DNA from: Leucobacter salsicius M1-8
GTDB taxonomy: Bacteria; Actinomycetota; Actinomycetes; Actinomycetales; Microbacteriaceae
DNA: 64,000 nt
Assembly: GCF_000350525.1 (NCBI RefSeq)
Contig: NZ_AOCN01000015.1
Coordinates: 248,001-312,000 of the forward strand
Direction of reading: 5' to 3'
The notes under the pieces were generated by a model, which saw nothing but the letters and a program-made list of their open reading frames with translations, had not been told where the DNA came from and did not search any database. Of the stretch, positions 52,999 through 63,746 are shown piece after piece. The position numbers were made by a program, and so were the translations under genes. Position 1 is the first letter of the stretch. Every line of letters starts with the position of its first letter.

Positions 52999-54255
52999 CT
53001 ACTGGCAGACGGCAGCCTTGCCCAGCTCGGCAACCTGCTCGTCGACCGTCCACGGCAGCTCGGGGCCGATGCCCTCTTCCGCCGAGATAGCAGCGATCTC
53101 GAACGCCAGTGCCTTGATGAATCCGGCGCCAGCCGACGAGTTGTTGACGGTGACAACGACCGAGTAGCCCGAGGCGGGGTCGTGATACGCGGCGGTCAGC
53201 GTGCCCGTGATGGCACCGGCTCGGCCATAGAGCGGTCCCATCTTTTCAGTGCCGAAGGTCCACTGGCGGCCCTCGGCGGCGGGCTCCTCAGTGGGCTTGC
53301 CCTCTTTGTCGCGCTTGGGGTTCGTCGTGGGGAACGCATCGGTCGTCAGCGCGGAATACTCCTCGCCACCAAACGTGCCCCCGAGGTAGTTCTCGTAGAA
53401 GTTCTTCAGATCGGTGACCGTGGTCACGGTGGCACCCGCGCCCCCGAGCATTGACGGCGACACCTCGGGAACAGCGACGGGCTCGACGTCACAGACCGGC
53501 TTGCCGCCCGCAGACGGATATGTGAGGCCGGCAAGCGTTGAGCCAGCAATCGTGTTTGAGTCGAGGCTGGGGAAATAGGACGCGCCCATCCCAGCCTTGG
53601 TGAACACGTGTTCCTTGAGTAGTTCAGCGGGCTCAACGCCAGTTTCGACCTTGAGCACGCGGGCGAGCAGCAGAATGTTCGTGTCTGACTGGTTCATGTT
53701 GAGGCCGGGCCAAGCCAAGGGCGAGTGCGCAAAACCCTCGGCGAGCAGCTCCTGTGCTGGCCAGTACCGCGTGGGGTTGTTCGCAAAGAGGTCCGTGTAC
53801 GCCTTCTTGAAGTCAGCGATGCCCGAGCGCATGTCGCACAGCTGGCGGTACGTGACGCCCTCGATGTCGGCCTGACGGGTGAGGTCCTTTGAGATCTCGC
53901 GGTCGAGGTCGATGCGTCCCGTGGCGGCCAAGTCGAGGAGCAGCGCACACATGACGGGCTGTGTTGCCTGGGCGCCGCGAATCTTGGTGTTGGCACCGAT
54001 GCCGTCGCCATACCCACGTACATACGACTTGTCGCCTTCGCCCCAAACGCCCACGATCGCCTCGGTCGACCCGCTCTGGGTCATCGCCGACGCAATCGCA
54101 TCGTCAATGCGGGTCGCTGTGGAGTCAGAAACGGTGGCTACATCAACCGCGTCCTTGGCTCCGGCGTCGCCGGTGCAGCCCGTGAGCAGCAGTGCTGCCG
54201 ACGCGACAAGGGCGACCGCAGCAAAACGGCCTCGATGTGCAAGGTTTGAAAGCAA
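52999..54255 (-). CDS. Serine-beta-lactamase/DD-peptidase-fold lipoprotein with degenerate active site
   Basis: 418 aa. A signal peptide ends in lipobox LLTGC (about residue 27), so it is exported and lipid-anchored. The body aligns with class C-type serine hydrolases over IRGAQATQPVMCALLLDLAA, TYRQLCDMRSGIADF, NMNQSDTNILLLARVLKVET and LYGRAGAITG. At each catalytic motif the residues differ: SxxK is QATQ, YxN is QSD and HxG is RAG. It is therefore probably a non-catalytic binding protein. The frame begins with TTG after GGCGGACGAG; the exact start is uncertain. Confidence 0.8.
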   Translation of the reverse strand: MLSNLAHRGRFAAVALVASAALLLTGCTGDAGAKDAVDVATVSDSTATRIDDAIASAMTQSGSTEAIVGVWGEGDKSYVRGYGDGIGANTKIRGAQATQPVMCALLLDLAATGRIDLDREISKDLTRQADIEGVTYRQLCDMRSGIADFKKAYTDLFANNPTRYWPAQELLAEGFAHSPLAWPGLNMNQSDTNILLLARVLKVETGVEPAELLKEHVFTKAGMGASYFPSLDSNTIAGSTLAGLTYPSAGGKPVCDVEPVAVPEVSPSMLGGAGATVTTVTDLKNFYENYLGGTFGGEEYSALTTDAFPTTNPKRDKEGKPTEEPAAEGRQWTFGTEKMGPLYGRAGAITGTLTAAYHDPASGYSVVVTVNNSSAGAGFIKALAFEIAAISAEEGIGPELPWTVDEQVAELGKAAVCQ

Positions 54256-54396
54256 ACTCGTCCGCCAATCAACGCTTCGAATCCACGCCAGGTGAATAAA
54301 GACAAAACAACGGGATTCTACTGGTCAGGGCTGAGAGGAACGGACCGCTCCGCGGGGATTCGGTCGATCCATTGAAGAACGGCCGTGCAAAGCGCC

Positions 54397-54402
54397 TAGA
54401 AT
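54397..54402 (+). promoter_or_regulatory. -10 box TAGAAT of the heme oxygenase fusion gene
   Basis: Seven nt before GTG 54410; leaderless arrangement. Confidence 0.5.
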
Positions 54403-54409
54403 ATAAGGT

Positions 54410-55534
54410 GTGACGAACTTTGCTGAAGACGTAATCGCCGGAGTGACCGGCCACATGAATGTCGACCATCAGGAGGACAGTCTCCTGATCGCTCGTGCTT
54501 TCGGCTACCCCGAAGCCACGGCAAGCACGATGGTAGGCGTCACTGGAGAAGCCGGTATCTGGCGAGTGACTGACCCCTCGGGTGAGCACGAGCTGTCGGT
54601 GGCATGGCCGAGCGCGCCGCTCACTGAGCGTGCCCAGATTCGCCGTGACGTTGTACTCGTGTACCGCGCGGCCTGCAAGACGCTGGGGGTCGTGGCCCGC
54701 CAGGAGCACGAATCCGAGCTCAAGAGTGAGCACGGCGCGCACGACGCGCACGATCACGCGGCTCAGGGCGGCCACTCGCACGGCGCGCATGGCGCCCACG
54801 GTGAGAAGGGCCACCACGGACACGGTGGCGGTCACGGCGGCGGCAACCCGCACGCGAGCACCGAAGAGTACGCAGAAGGCGAGAAGCCGTTCTCGGTGGT
54901 CATGCGCGAGAGCTCCTGGGGCGATCACTCGGACAGCGAGGGGGCGTCGTTCATGGAAGACATCATGCGCGGCAAGGCCACCAAGCAGGACTACATCGAC
55001 CTGTCAGTTCAGCACTACTTCATGTACGAGGCGCTCGAGTCCGCGACCGCACAGTTCGCCGACAATGCCACGATGGCCTCGTTCCACCGCTCGGAGCTTG
55101 AGCGCCTCGACGCGCTCAAGTTGGATCTCGCGCACCTGATCGGTGCAGACTGGGCCGACAAGGTCGCCCCGGTGCCGGCAACCGCAGAGTACGCGGCGCG
55201 CATTCGCGAGTGCGCGGCCGAGGGTTGGGTTGCCGGCATCGTCGCGCACCACTACACCCGCTACCTCGGCGATCTGTCGGGTGGCCAGATCATCGCCCGC
55301 CGTGTCTCGAAGCAGCACGATCTCGAGCACGCCGGTGTCGCGTTCTACGACTTCACCACGCTCGGCTCGCTCACGGATTTCAAGAACGAGTACCGCGGGG
55401 CGCTCGACGCTCTCGGCGCAACGCTCTCCGAGGACGAGCAGAAGCGCATGCTCGATGAGGTGCGTGCGGCGTACGGTTTCAACACGGCAGTGTTCGTCGA
55501 CCTTGGCAAGGCGAAGGCCGCCGCGGCCATCTAA
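54410..55534 (+). CDS. DUF2470 - His-rich linker - heme oxygenase fusion
   Basis: 374 aa. Residues 1-95 are a DUF2470 domain (GVTGHMNVDHQEDSLLIARA), known as the heme-binding part of HugZ-like proteins. Residues ~100-155 are a Gly/His-rich linker with about 14 His. Residues ~160-374 are a biliverdin-producing heme oxygenase: the probable proximal ligand His in GDHSDSEGASFMEDIM and the distal-helix glycine motif RYLGDLSGGQIIARR are both present. Together it should bind heme, open it to biliverdin and release iron. GTG start. The linker may hold iron or another metal; that is inference. Confidence 0.88.
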   Translation: MTNFAEDVIAGVTGHMNVDHQEDSLLIARAFGYPEATASTMVGVTGEAGIWRVTDPSGEHELSVAWPSAPLTERAQIRRDVVLVYRAACKTLGVVARQEHESELKSEHGAHDAHDHAAQGGHSHGAHGAHGEKGHHGHGGGHGGGNPHASTEEYAEGEKPFSVVMRESSWGDHSDSEGASFMEDIMRGKATKQDYIDLSVQHYFMYEALESATAQFADNATMASFHRSELERLDALKLDLAHLIGADWADKVAPVPATAEYAARIRECAAEGWVAGIVAHHYTRYLGDLSGGQIIARRVSKQHDLEHAGVAFYDFTTLGSLTDFKNEYRGALDALGATLSEDEQKRMLDEVRAAYGFNTAVFVDLGKAKAAAAI

Positions 55535-55550
55535 CCCCGCCTGCACTACA

Positions 55551-55592
55551 CGGCCGGACCCGAACCTCCCTCGCGGAGGTTTCGGCCCGGCC
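55551..55592. terminator. Terminator-like hairpin after the heme oxygenase gene
   Basis: Arms CCTCC/GGAGG extended by CGAA/TTCG and CGGCCGG/CCCGGCCG with small bulges, between convergent genes. No strong T-run. Confidence 0.5.
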
Positions 55593-55617
55593 GCTGTCGT
55601 TTCTGGGGTGCTCGGTT

Positions 55618-56970
55618 CTAGCTCTTCGTAGACGTCTTTGCCGACGTCTTTGCCGACGTCTTTGCCGAAGCCGACTTGCGCGGCAGCGCCATGTCGGAGG
55701 CGCGAGCGGCGCGCTCCTGCATAAACCGCACCACGTTGGGGTCGACAATCACGTCGCGCGGCTGCAGCGGGCGGGCGAGGTACAGGCCGTCGAGCGAGCG
55801 CACTCGACTGAGCGCCACATAGGTTTGGCCAGCGCTGAACGCCCGCGGGCCGAGGTCGATGTTGGCCGCTTCGTAGGTGTGGCCCTGGGACTTGTGGACC
55901 GTGACGGCCCAGGCGAGCCGCAGCGGAAACTGCTCGAACTCGGCCACGACCTCCTTCTCAAGCTTCTTGGTGACGGCGTCGTAGCGGTAACGAAACCGCT
56001 CCCATGTGGTGGGCTCGACTTCGAACTCCTCATCGTCGACCGCGACCCACACGGTGCCTTTGACGCGAGAGACGGTGCCGATCGTGCCGTTCACCCAACG
56101 CCCATCGGGGTCGTTGCGCAAAAACATTACCTGGGCGCCCGGTTTGAGCTCGAGCACCTCGTCGGCTGGGTACGTGTTCTCCTTGAACTCGCCCGTCACC
56201 TCGGCGACCGCCTTCAATGCAGACCCGCGAATCTCTGCGAGCCGCGCGGCATTGATCCGGTTCACGGTCGCATTGGTGGTCGCGAGCGTGATGACATCGC
56301 GAGGCGCGGGCCGCGCCCCCGCGGCATTCAATTCGCCCGCCTGGTCGACGTCGACGACGCCGTGGCGCACTGCACCGAGAATCTGCTTGAACCGGTCGTC
56401 ACTCTGCCGATGCACCTCGGTGAGCTCAATCGCGCCGAGGTCTGCTTGCTGCCAAACCTTCGCGTCGAAGAACCACAGCGACCGGTAGGTGTCGTGAAAA
56501 TAGGCACGCTCGTGCGGGTCGCGCGGCGGCACGGGCGGCAGCTGAAACGGATCGCCAAACATGATGATCTGTACGCCACCGAAGGGATCGTGCCGCTTGC
56601 CGCGCGCCTGTCGCAGCGACCGGTCGATCGCATCCATGAGATCAGCCGAGACCATCGAGATCTCGTCGATCACGAGCGTGTCGATCGCGGCGAGCATCTT
56701 CTTGAGCTCGGCGGGCTGGTCGAGCTCGTGATCAGCGATGATGCCGGTCGGGAGCCGCAGCAGCGAGTGGATGGTTTGCCCGCCTACGTTGAGCGCGGCG
56801 ACGCCCGTCGGCGCGCACACCGCTATCGTCTTGCTCGTGTTCCACGCGAGGTGGTTGAGAATCGTCGATTTGCCGGTGCCCGCGCGCCCGGTCACGAACA
56901 CGTGTTCGCGGGTCAGCTCGAGGCGCTCGTAGACGTCGAGCTGTTCAGAAGAGAGGGAGGGGCGGGCCAC
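55618..56970 (-). CDS. Pif1/RecD-like AAA helicase
   Basis: 450 aa superfamily 1B helicase. Walker A GRAGTGKSTILNHL (about residues 28-41), CAPTGVAALNVGGQTIHSLL, Walker B VIDEISMVSADLMDAIDRSL, MFGDPFQLPPV and the C-terminal VTVHKSQGHTYEAANIDLG plus YVALSRVRSLDGL are all intact. Likely role is unwinding DNA in repair or replication restart. GTG start, 6 nt from its -10 box. The C-terminal tail is a basic KTSA repeat encoded by three exact copies of a 12-bp unit (55631-55666). Confidence 0.88.
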   Translation of the reverse strand: MARPSLSSEQLDVYERLELTREHVFVTGRAGTGKSTILNHLAWNTSKTIAVCAPTGVAALNVGGQTIHSLLRLPTGIIADHELDQPAELKKMLAAIDTLVIDEISMVSADLMDAIDRSLRQARGKRHDPFGGVQIIMFGDPFQLPPVPPRDPHERAYFHDTYRSLWFFDAKVWQQADLGAIELTEVHRQSDDRFKQILGAVRHGVVDVDQAGELNAAGARPAPRDVITLATTNATVNRINAARLAEIRGSALKAVAEVTGEFKENTYPADEVLELKPGAQVMFLRNDPDGRWVNGTIGTVSRVKGTVWVAVDDEEFEVEPTTWERFRYRYDAVTKKLEKEVVAEFEQFPLRLAWAVTVHKSQGHTYEAANIDLGPRAFSAGQTYVALSRVRSLDGLYLARPLQPRDVIVDPNVVRFMQERAARASDMALPRKSASAKTSAKTSAKTSTKS

Positions 56971-56976
56971 CAGACC

Positions 56977-56982
56977 AGGGTA
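56977..56982 (-). promoter_or_regulatory. -10 box TACCCT of the helicase gene
   Basis: Six nt before GTG 56970; leaderless arrangement. Confidence 0.5.
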
Positions 56983-57057
56983 CCGCGCGGCGCGGGCTGG
57001 GCCCGGCCGCTGGGTGATCCGGATCGCGATTTGTTGGCATTTAGCCCGGGGTGGCAG

Positions 57058-58398
57058 TTAGGCCTTGGCGGTGCGGGGTGATTTGACGGGCAGCAGCAGG
57101 AGCAGGCCGAGGAGCAGTACGAGTGCGACGCCCAGGATGCCGTAGATTGCTGCGCCGCCGAGGCTAACCGCGAGCGCGAATGCGCCGGGGGCCATGAATG
57201 AGACCGCGCGGCCCGTGGTGGCGTAGAGGCCGAAGAGCTCGCCCTCGCGCCCGGGTGGGATGAGCCGTGAGAGGAATGAGCGGCTGGCTGACTGCACCGG
57301 CCCCACAAAGACGCACAGCACCAGGCCGAAGACCCAGAACACCCAGCTGCCAAGCGGCGCAAGAATGAAGACGAGCATCGCCGCAACCACCATCAGTAGG
57401 ATCGACCACACCATGATCTGCTTTGCGCCGATGTGATCCTCGACGTAGCCCGCGACGATCGTGGCGAGGCCCGCGACGACGTTGGCGGCGATTGCGAAGA
57501 TGATCACTGTCGTGGGGTCGAAGCCAAAGCTCAGCGCGGCGATGACGCCACCGAAGGTGAAGACGCCCGCGAGGCCGTCGCGGAACACGGCGCTCGCGAC
57601 GAGAAACGCGAGCGTCTCGCGTTCGTTGGTCCAGAGCTCGCGGATGAGCTGGAAGAGTGTGCCGTAGGCGGTGAGTACGCCGCGCAGGCCCGGCTTGCGA
57701 GCGGGATCGGCACTGATCTCGGGCACCGCGAAGAACACTGGGATTGCGCTTACCGCAAACCACAGCGCCGAGATCACCATGGCAACGCGCACGTTCCAGC
57801 CGTCCTCGGGTGTCACCCCGAACCAGCCCTCCGTGGGGAAGATGAAGCCGACGAGCAGAATAGCGAGCAGAACGATGCCGCCCAGGTATCCCATGCCCCA
57901 GCCGAACCCAGAGACTCGTCCCACATTCTTGTTCGTTGAAATCTGAGACAGCATGGCGTTATAGCTGACGCTCGCGAACTCAAACGCGACGTTGCCAACG
58001 GCGAGCAGCACGAGCCCGAGCATGAGGTACTGCTGTTCGGGAGCGACGAGCACGAGCATGGCCGTGCACGCCACGACGACGACAGTATTGATGCCGAGCC
58101 ATAGTTTGCGTTTCCCGGCAGCATCCGAGAGCTGGCCTGTGATTGGGGCAAGCAGCGCGACTACGATGCCAGCGATCATGAGGGCGGTGCCGAGCTGGGC
58201 CGACACCACTGCTTCTGGGCCAAACGCGGACTGGGTGATATAGACACTGAACACGAAAGTGGTGACGACCGCGTTGAATGCGGCCGACCCCCAGTCCCAC
58301 AGTGACCAGGCGAAGACGGTGCGCTTCTTGATGTGGGCGGAAGGGGATCCGGCGGGGGCTCCGGGGTCGACGGGGGCCTCGGGGGCGTGCTCGCTCAT
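57058..58398 (-). CDS. MFS transporter, UMF1/Atg22-like
   Basis: 446 aa with about 12 membrane helices. The N-terminal pattern WSLWDWGSAAFNAVVTTFVF (about residues 29-48) and LGWGMGYLGG-like FGWGMGYLGGIVLLAILLV are typical of the UMF1 (Atg22-like) group, and FVGPVQSASRSFLSRLIPPG GREGELFG marks the C-terminal half. Substrate unknown; eukaryotic relatives export amino acids from the vacuole. ATG 58398 is chosen because TACGCT lies 7 nt upstream. Confidence 0.85.
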   Translation of the reverse strand: MSEHAPEAPVDPGAPAGSPSAHIKKRTVFAWSLWDWGSAAFNAVVTTFVFSVYITQSAFGPEAVVSAQLGTALMIAGIVVALLAPITGQLSDAAGKRKLWLGINTVVVVACTAMLVLVAPEQQYLMLGLVLLAVGNVAFEFASVSYNAMLSQISTNKNVGRVSGFGWGMGYLGGIVLLAILLVGFIFPTEGWFGVTPEDGWNVRVAMVISALWFAVSAIPVFFAVPEISADPARKPGLRGVLTAYGTLFQLIRELWTNERETLAFLVASAVFRDGLAGVFTFGGVIAALSFGFDPTTVIIFAIAANVVAGLATIVAGYVEDHIGAKQIMVWSILLMVVAAMLVFILAPLGSWVFWVFGLVLCVFVGPVQSASRSFLSRLIPPGREGELFGLYATTGRAVSFMAPGAFALAVSLGGAAIYGILGVALVLLLGLLLLLPVKSPRTAKA

Positions 58399-58405
58399 GG
58401 CTGCA

Positions 58406-58411
58406 AGCGTA
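58406..58411 (-). promoter_or_regulatory. -10 box TACGCT of the MFS gene
   Basis: Seven nt before ATG 58398; leaderless arrangement. Confidence 0.5.
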
Positions 58412-58444
58412 CCGGCTGGTGGCATTGTGAGCCCGAACCTTAAA

Positions 58445-58527
58445 GTTGAGTGAAAGGCGCTCAAGTTTGGTTAATCGGACTTGACTCTCGAGGGGTGTCT
58501 AGTAAACTTGAGTCCATCAGGCTCAAT
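58445..58527 (+). promoter_or_regulatory. dnaK promoter with two HAIR-type HspR operators
   Basis: HAIR consensus is CTTGAGT-N7-ACTCAAG. Site 1 is GTTGAGT-N7-GCTCAAG (58445-58465); site 2 is CTTGAGT-N7-GCTCAAT (58507-58527). Between and overlapping them lies a promoter, TTGACT (58481-58486), 16 nt, TAAACT (58503-58508). HspR bound at site 2 would cover the -10 box. GTTGAG/CTTGAGG-type half-sites continue just downstream. Confidence 0.8.
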
Positions 58528-58555
58528 CTTGAGGTTTCAAGAGTTGGCCCCGTAA

Positions 58556-60448
<1,893 letters not shown>

Positions 60449-60450
60449 GC

Positions 60451-61068
60451 ATGACGAACAAGGAACAGCACGTGCCCGGCGCCAGCGACGACAACGTCGA
60501 GGGCGAGCAGCTCGGCAGTGAGGTTCCTGCTGCAGGGCCGGAGGCGAATGCCTCCGGCCCTGCGCCGCAGGAGGGCGATCTCACTGTAGAAGACATCCTG
60601 GGAGCCGAGCAGAACGCCGAAGCTGCCGAGGGTGATCAGTCGGCAGAGGCCGACAACCCGTACCTCGAGGACCTGCGTCGTCTGAGCGCGGAGTACGCGA
60701 ACTATCGCAAGCGCACCGAGGCAAACGTTGTGATCGACAAGCAGCGTGCCGTGGCCGCCGCGGTCTCGCCGCTGCTGTCGGTGCTCGATGATCTCGACCG
60801 CGCTGAGCAGCACGGTGATCTCGTTGAAGGTTCGGCCTTCGCAGCGATCGCGCAGAAGCTGCGCAATTCGCTCGAGAAGCTCGGTCTCGAAAGCCACGGA
60901 GTGAAGGGCGAGCCCTTCGACCCGCAGCGCCATGAGGCCATTGCCCAGGTGCCGGTTCCCGGCACCGAGGTGCACACGGTGCTCGACGTAATCGAGCGGG
61001 GCTACCGGATCGGCGATGTCGAGCTGCGCCCCGCCAAGGTGGCGGTGGCGGTGGGGGCAGATGGCTAG
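60451..61068 (+). CDS. grpE: Nucleotide exchange factor GrpE
   Basis: 205 aa. An acidic, unstructured N-terminal ~65 residues precede the long helical part LEDLRRLSAEYANYRKRTEA and the C-terminal beta domain (VKGEPFDPQRHEAIAQVPVP, TVLDVIERGYRIGDVELRPA KVAVA). It releases ADP from DnaK. It overlaps dnaJ by 8 nt. Confidence 0.94.
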   Translation: MTNKEQHVPGASDDNVEGEQLGSEVPAAGPEANASGPAPQEGDLTVEDILGAEQNAEAAEGDQSAEADNPYLEDLRRLSAEYANYRKRTEANVVIDKQRAVAAAVSPLLSVLDDLDRAEQHGDLVEGSAFAAIAQKLRNSLEKLGLESHGVKGEPFDPQRHEAIAQVPVPGTEVHTVLDVIERGYRIGDVELRPAKVAVAVGADG

Positions 61069-62017
61069 TCAAGATTGGCTTGAGAAGGACTTTTACCAGA
61101 TCCTCGGCGTCTCAAAAGGCGTCACCGATGCTGAACTGAAGAAGACCTATCGCAAGCTTGCTCGCAAGTATCACCCCGATTCCAATTCGGGTAATGCTGC
61201 GGCAGAGGCGAAGTTCAAAGAGATCAGCGAGGCCTACTCGGTGCTTTCTGACCCCGAACAGCGCGCTGAGTACGACCAGATTCGTGCAATGGGCACCGGC
61301 GGCGCGAGGTTCACCTCGGGCGGCGGCGGTGGCCAGGGCTTCGACGACATGTTCGGCGGAATGTTCGGTGGCGGTGGCGGTGGCGGCCGGGGCGGCCAGT
61401 ACAGCGCCCAAGGCGGCCAGAACTTCGAAGACATCTTCAACATGTTCGGTGGGGGAGCACGTGGCCCCCAGCCCGGCCGTGACGTGCAGGCTTCGACCAC
61501 GCTCGATTTCGAGACTGCGGTCAACGGCCACACCGTCACGCTGCAGGCACCCACGGGCACCGTGAAGGTGAAGATCCCCGCGGGCGTCTCAGACGGCCAG
61601 AAGATCAAGGTGCGCGGCAAGGGCGAGCCCAGCCCCAACGGCGGGCCCGCAGGCGACATCATTCTGACGGTCGCGGTGCGCAAGCACCCCGTCTTTGAGC
61701 GTGATGGCCAGAACCTGCGCCTCAAGCTGCCCGTTACCTTCTCGGAGGCGGCACTCGGGGCAACGGTTGAGGTGCCGACCCTCGGCGGCTCGACCGTCAA
61801 GCTGAAGATCCAGCCCGGTACCCCGAGCGGCCGCGTGCTGCGCGTGAAGGGCCGCGGTGTCAACAGCGCAAAGGGCATCGGCGACCTGCTCGCCGAGGTC
61901 CAGGTGGTCGTCCCGAGCCATCTGTCCGACAAAGCACGCGAGGCGCTTGAGGCGTTTCGTGAGGCCGAGTCCGACGAGAATCCTCGCGAGGACCTGCTCG
62001 CCCGCTCACGCGGGTAA
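61061..62017 (+). CDS. dnaJ: DnaJ-type co-chaperone without zinc finger
   Basis: 318 aa. The J domain holds HPD in RKYHPDSNSG (about residue 35), then a Gly-rich linker and the C-terminal substrate-binding beta domains (GRDVQASTTLDFETAVNGHT, PAGVSDGQKIKVRGKGEP). The four CxxCxGxG zinc repeats of classical DnaJ are absent, so this is the CbpA/type II layout. ATG 61061 lies inside the grpE end. It stimulates DnaK ATPase and delivers substrates. Confidence 0.93.
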   Translation: MASQDWLEKDFYQILGVSKGVTDAELKKTYRKLARKYHPDSNSGNAAAEAKFKEISEAYSVLSDPEQRAEYDQIRAMGTGGARFTSGGGGGQGFDDMFGGMFGGGGGGGRGGQYSAQGGQNFEDIFNMFGGGARGPQPGRDVQASTTLDFETAVNGHTVTLQAPTGTVKVKIPAGVSDGQKIKVRGKGEPSPNGGPAGDIILTVAVRKHPVFERDGQNLRLKLPVTFSEAALGATVEVPTLGGSTVKLKIQPGTPSGRVLRVKGRGVNSAKGIGDLLAEVQVVVPSHLSDKAREALEAFREAESDENPREDLLARSRG

Positions 62018-62119
62018 GCGACCCGGTGCGGGCGGCGCATGCGCCGCCCGCACCCCCTAATCTTCATCCCAGCCCGGGGCCAATGGCGCCCGGAAATGAA
62101 ACGCACGAACGGAGAGCCC

Positions 62120-62542
62120 ATGGCCAACGCGCAGCTAGACCGCTACACCCCGGTGTTTGCGATTGCCGCGGCCGCTGAGCTCGCCGAGATGCACCCGCAA
62201 ACACTGCGGCAGTACGACCGCATCGGGCTCGTATCGCCGGGGCGCACGCGCGGGAACACCCGCCGATACTCGCTGCACGACGTTGCGCAGCTGCGTGAGG
62301 TGGCCCGGCTGTCTGCCGAGGGCCTTAGCCTCGAGGGGATCCGGCGCGTGTTTCAGCTCGAAAGCAAGGTACACGACCTTGAAACCCGCGTGCGGGATCT
62401 CGAACGCGCGCTCGCCGAGGAGCAGCTACGCCGCCCCGATCGGCGCGTGTTCGCCGCGGGTTCCTCGGGTGGCGAGGTTATTACGCTGCATCGTGGCACG
62501 CGTGTGCGTCGCACCGCGGATGTCGTGGTGTGGAAGCCGTGA
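62120..62542 (+). CDS. hspR: MerR-family heat-shock repressor HspR
   Basis: 140 aa. The MerR-type winged helix reads FAIAAAAELAEMHPQTLRQY then DRIGLVSPGRTRGNTRRYS (about residues 13-50), followed by a coiled-coil helix (SKVHDLETRVRDLERALAEE). As in streptomycetes and mycobacteria it is the distal gene of the dnaK operon and should repress it by binding HAIR sites with DnaK as co-repressor. ATG 62120 follows GGAGAGCCC; the longer frame has no homology. Confidence 0.93.
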   Translation: MANAQLDRYTPVFAIAAAAELAEMHPQTLRQYDRIGLVSPGRTRGNTRRYSLHDVAQLREVARLSAEGLSLEGIRRVFQLESKVHDLETRVRDLERALAEEQLRRPDRRVFAAGSSGGEVITLHRGTRVRRTADVVVWKP

Positions 62543-63729
62543 CCGGAGAGTTGCCCACGCTTCCTGACATCGAGGCGTTCTGCGAACGCCTCTCGCGCGA
62601 ACCCGACTTCGACGCGGCTGAGCTGCGCGCGTACGACGCGACCGATGTGTTGCTGCTCGAGCGGGCCGCCGAGGCGATCCGCGCCATCGGGCCCGGCGAG
62701 CTCGCGATCATTGGGGACCGTCACGGCGCGCTGACGCTGGGCGCTGCGGAGCTACACGGTGCGATCCGGATCCGCACGCACCAGGACCCGGTGCTTGCCG
62801 AGCGCGCGCTCGCACTGAATGCACATCGCGTGGGGCTCCCAGAGGCATATGTCTCCCGTCCCCTCGATGGGTCACTGCTGAAGGGTGCGCGCGTGGTGCT
62901 GGTGCAGTTGCCGCGCAGCCTCGAGGCGCTCACCGAGATTGTGTGGGCGATCGCGGAGCACGCTGACCCCGCCGTGGTTGTGTACGCGGGCGGGCGGGAC
63001 AAGCACATGAGCCGACGCATGAATGAGCTGTTGGCCGAACACTTTGCCGAGGTGACCGCAGGCCTCGGCTGGCGCAAGTCGCGCGTGCTGACCGCCGCGG
63101 CCACGCGCGCCGCTGACGCGCCGGCCGCGGGCGCTCCCGCGCCGTTTCCCCAGTGGGGCGGCGATGCCGCGCTCGAGTTTCAGGTGGCGGCCTTTGGCCA
63201 AACCTTTGGCGGGCCCACGCTCGATCACGGCAGCCGGCTGCTGCTGGAGACGCTGCGGAGCGATCCTCCGGGCGAGCGGGCCGAAGGAGCGCCCGCGCGC
63301 ATTGTCGATCTCGGGTGCGGCAACGGCGTACTCGCGGTGTCTGCGGCCCGGCTGTGGCCTGCGGCCAGAGTGATCGCCACCGACCAGTCTGCCGCTGCTG
63401 CGTTGGCCACCGAACTTACGGCGGATGCGGCGGGAGTGAATGACCGCGTCGAGGTCCACCGCGGAGACGCCCTTGAGGCCGTGCCCGACGGCTGGGCTGA
63501 TCTGATCCTGCTGAACCCGCCGTTCCACACAGGAGCGACAGTGCACGCCGGAGTGGCTCACCGTCTGATCAAGGCGTGTACCCGCGCGCTCGCACCGGGC
63601 GGCGAACTGCGCATCGTGTTCAACTCCCACCTGCGCTACCGCCCGCTGGTGACACAGGTGATCGGAGCCACTCGCGAGGTTGCGCGCGACCGCACGTTCA
63701 CGGTGCTGGCGGGGACGAAGCGACCGTAG
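62539..63729 (+). CDS. RsmC/RlmG-like class I SAM methyltransferase
   Basis: 396 aa. An N-terminal pseudo-methyltransferase-like half (residues ~1-190) is followed by the catalytic half with SAM motif I RIVDLGCGNGVLAVSAARLW (about residues 254-273) and the N6/N2-type motif LILLNPPFHTG (near residue 322). This layout matches rRNA guanine-N2 methyltransferases RsmC (16S G1207) and RlmG (23S). GTG 62539 overlaps the hspR stop by 4 nt, so it is translated with the heat-shock operon. Confidence 0.85.
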   Translation: MTGELPTLPDIEAFCERLSREPDFDAAELRAYDATDVLLLERAAEAIRAIGPGELAIIGDRHGALTLGAAELHGAIRIRTHQDPVLAERALALNAHRVGLPEAYVSRPLDGSLLKGARVVLVQLPRSLEALTEIVWAIAEHADPAVVVYAGGRDKHMSRRMNELLAEHFAEVTAGLGWRKSRVLTAAATRAADAPAAGAPAPFPQWGGDAALEFQVAAFGQTFGGPTLDHGSRLLLETLRSDPPGERAEGAPARIVDLGCGNGVLAVSAARLWPAARVIATDQSAAAALATELTADAAGVNDRVEVHRGDALEAVPDGWADLILLNPPFHTGATVHAGVAHRLIKACTRALAPGGELRIVFNSHLRYRPLVTQVIGATREVARDRTFTVLAGTKRP

Positions 63730-63746
63730 GCTCGAGGACCTCTCGG

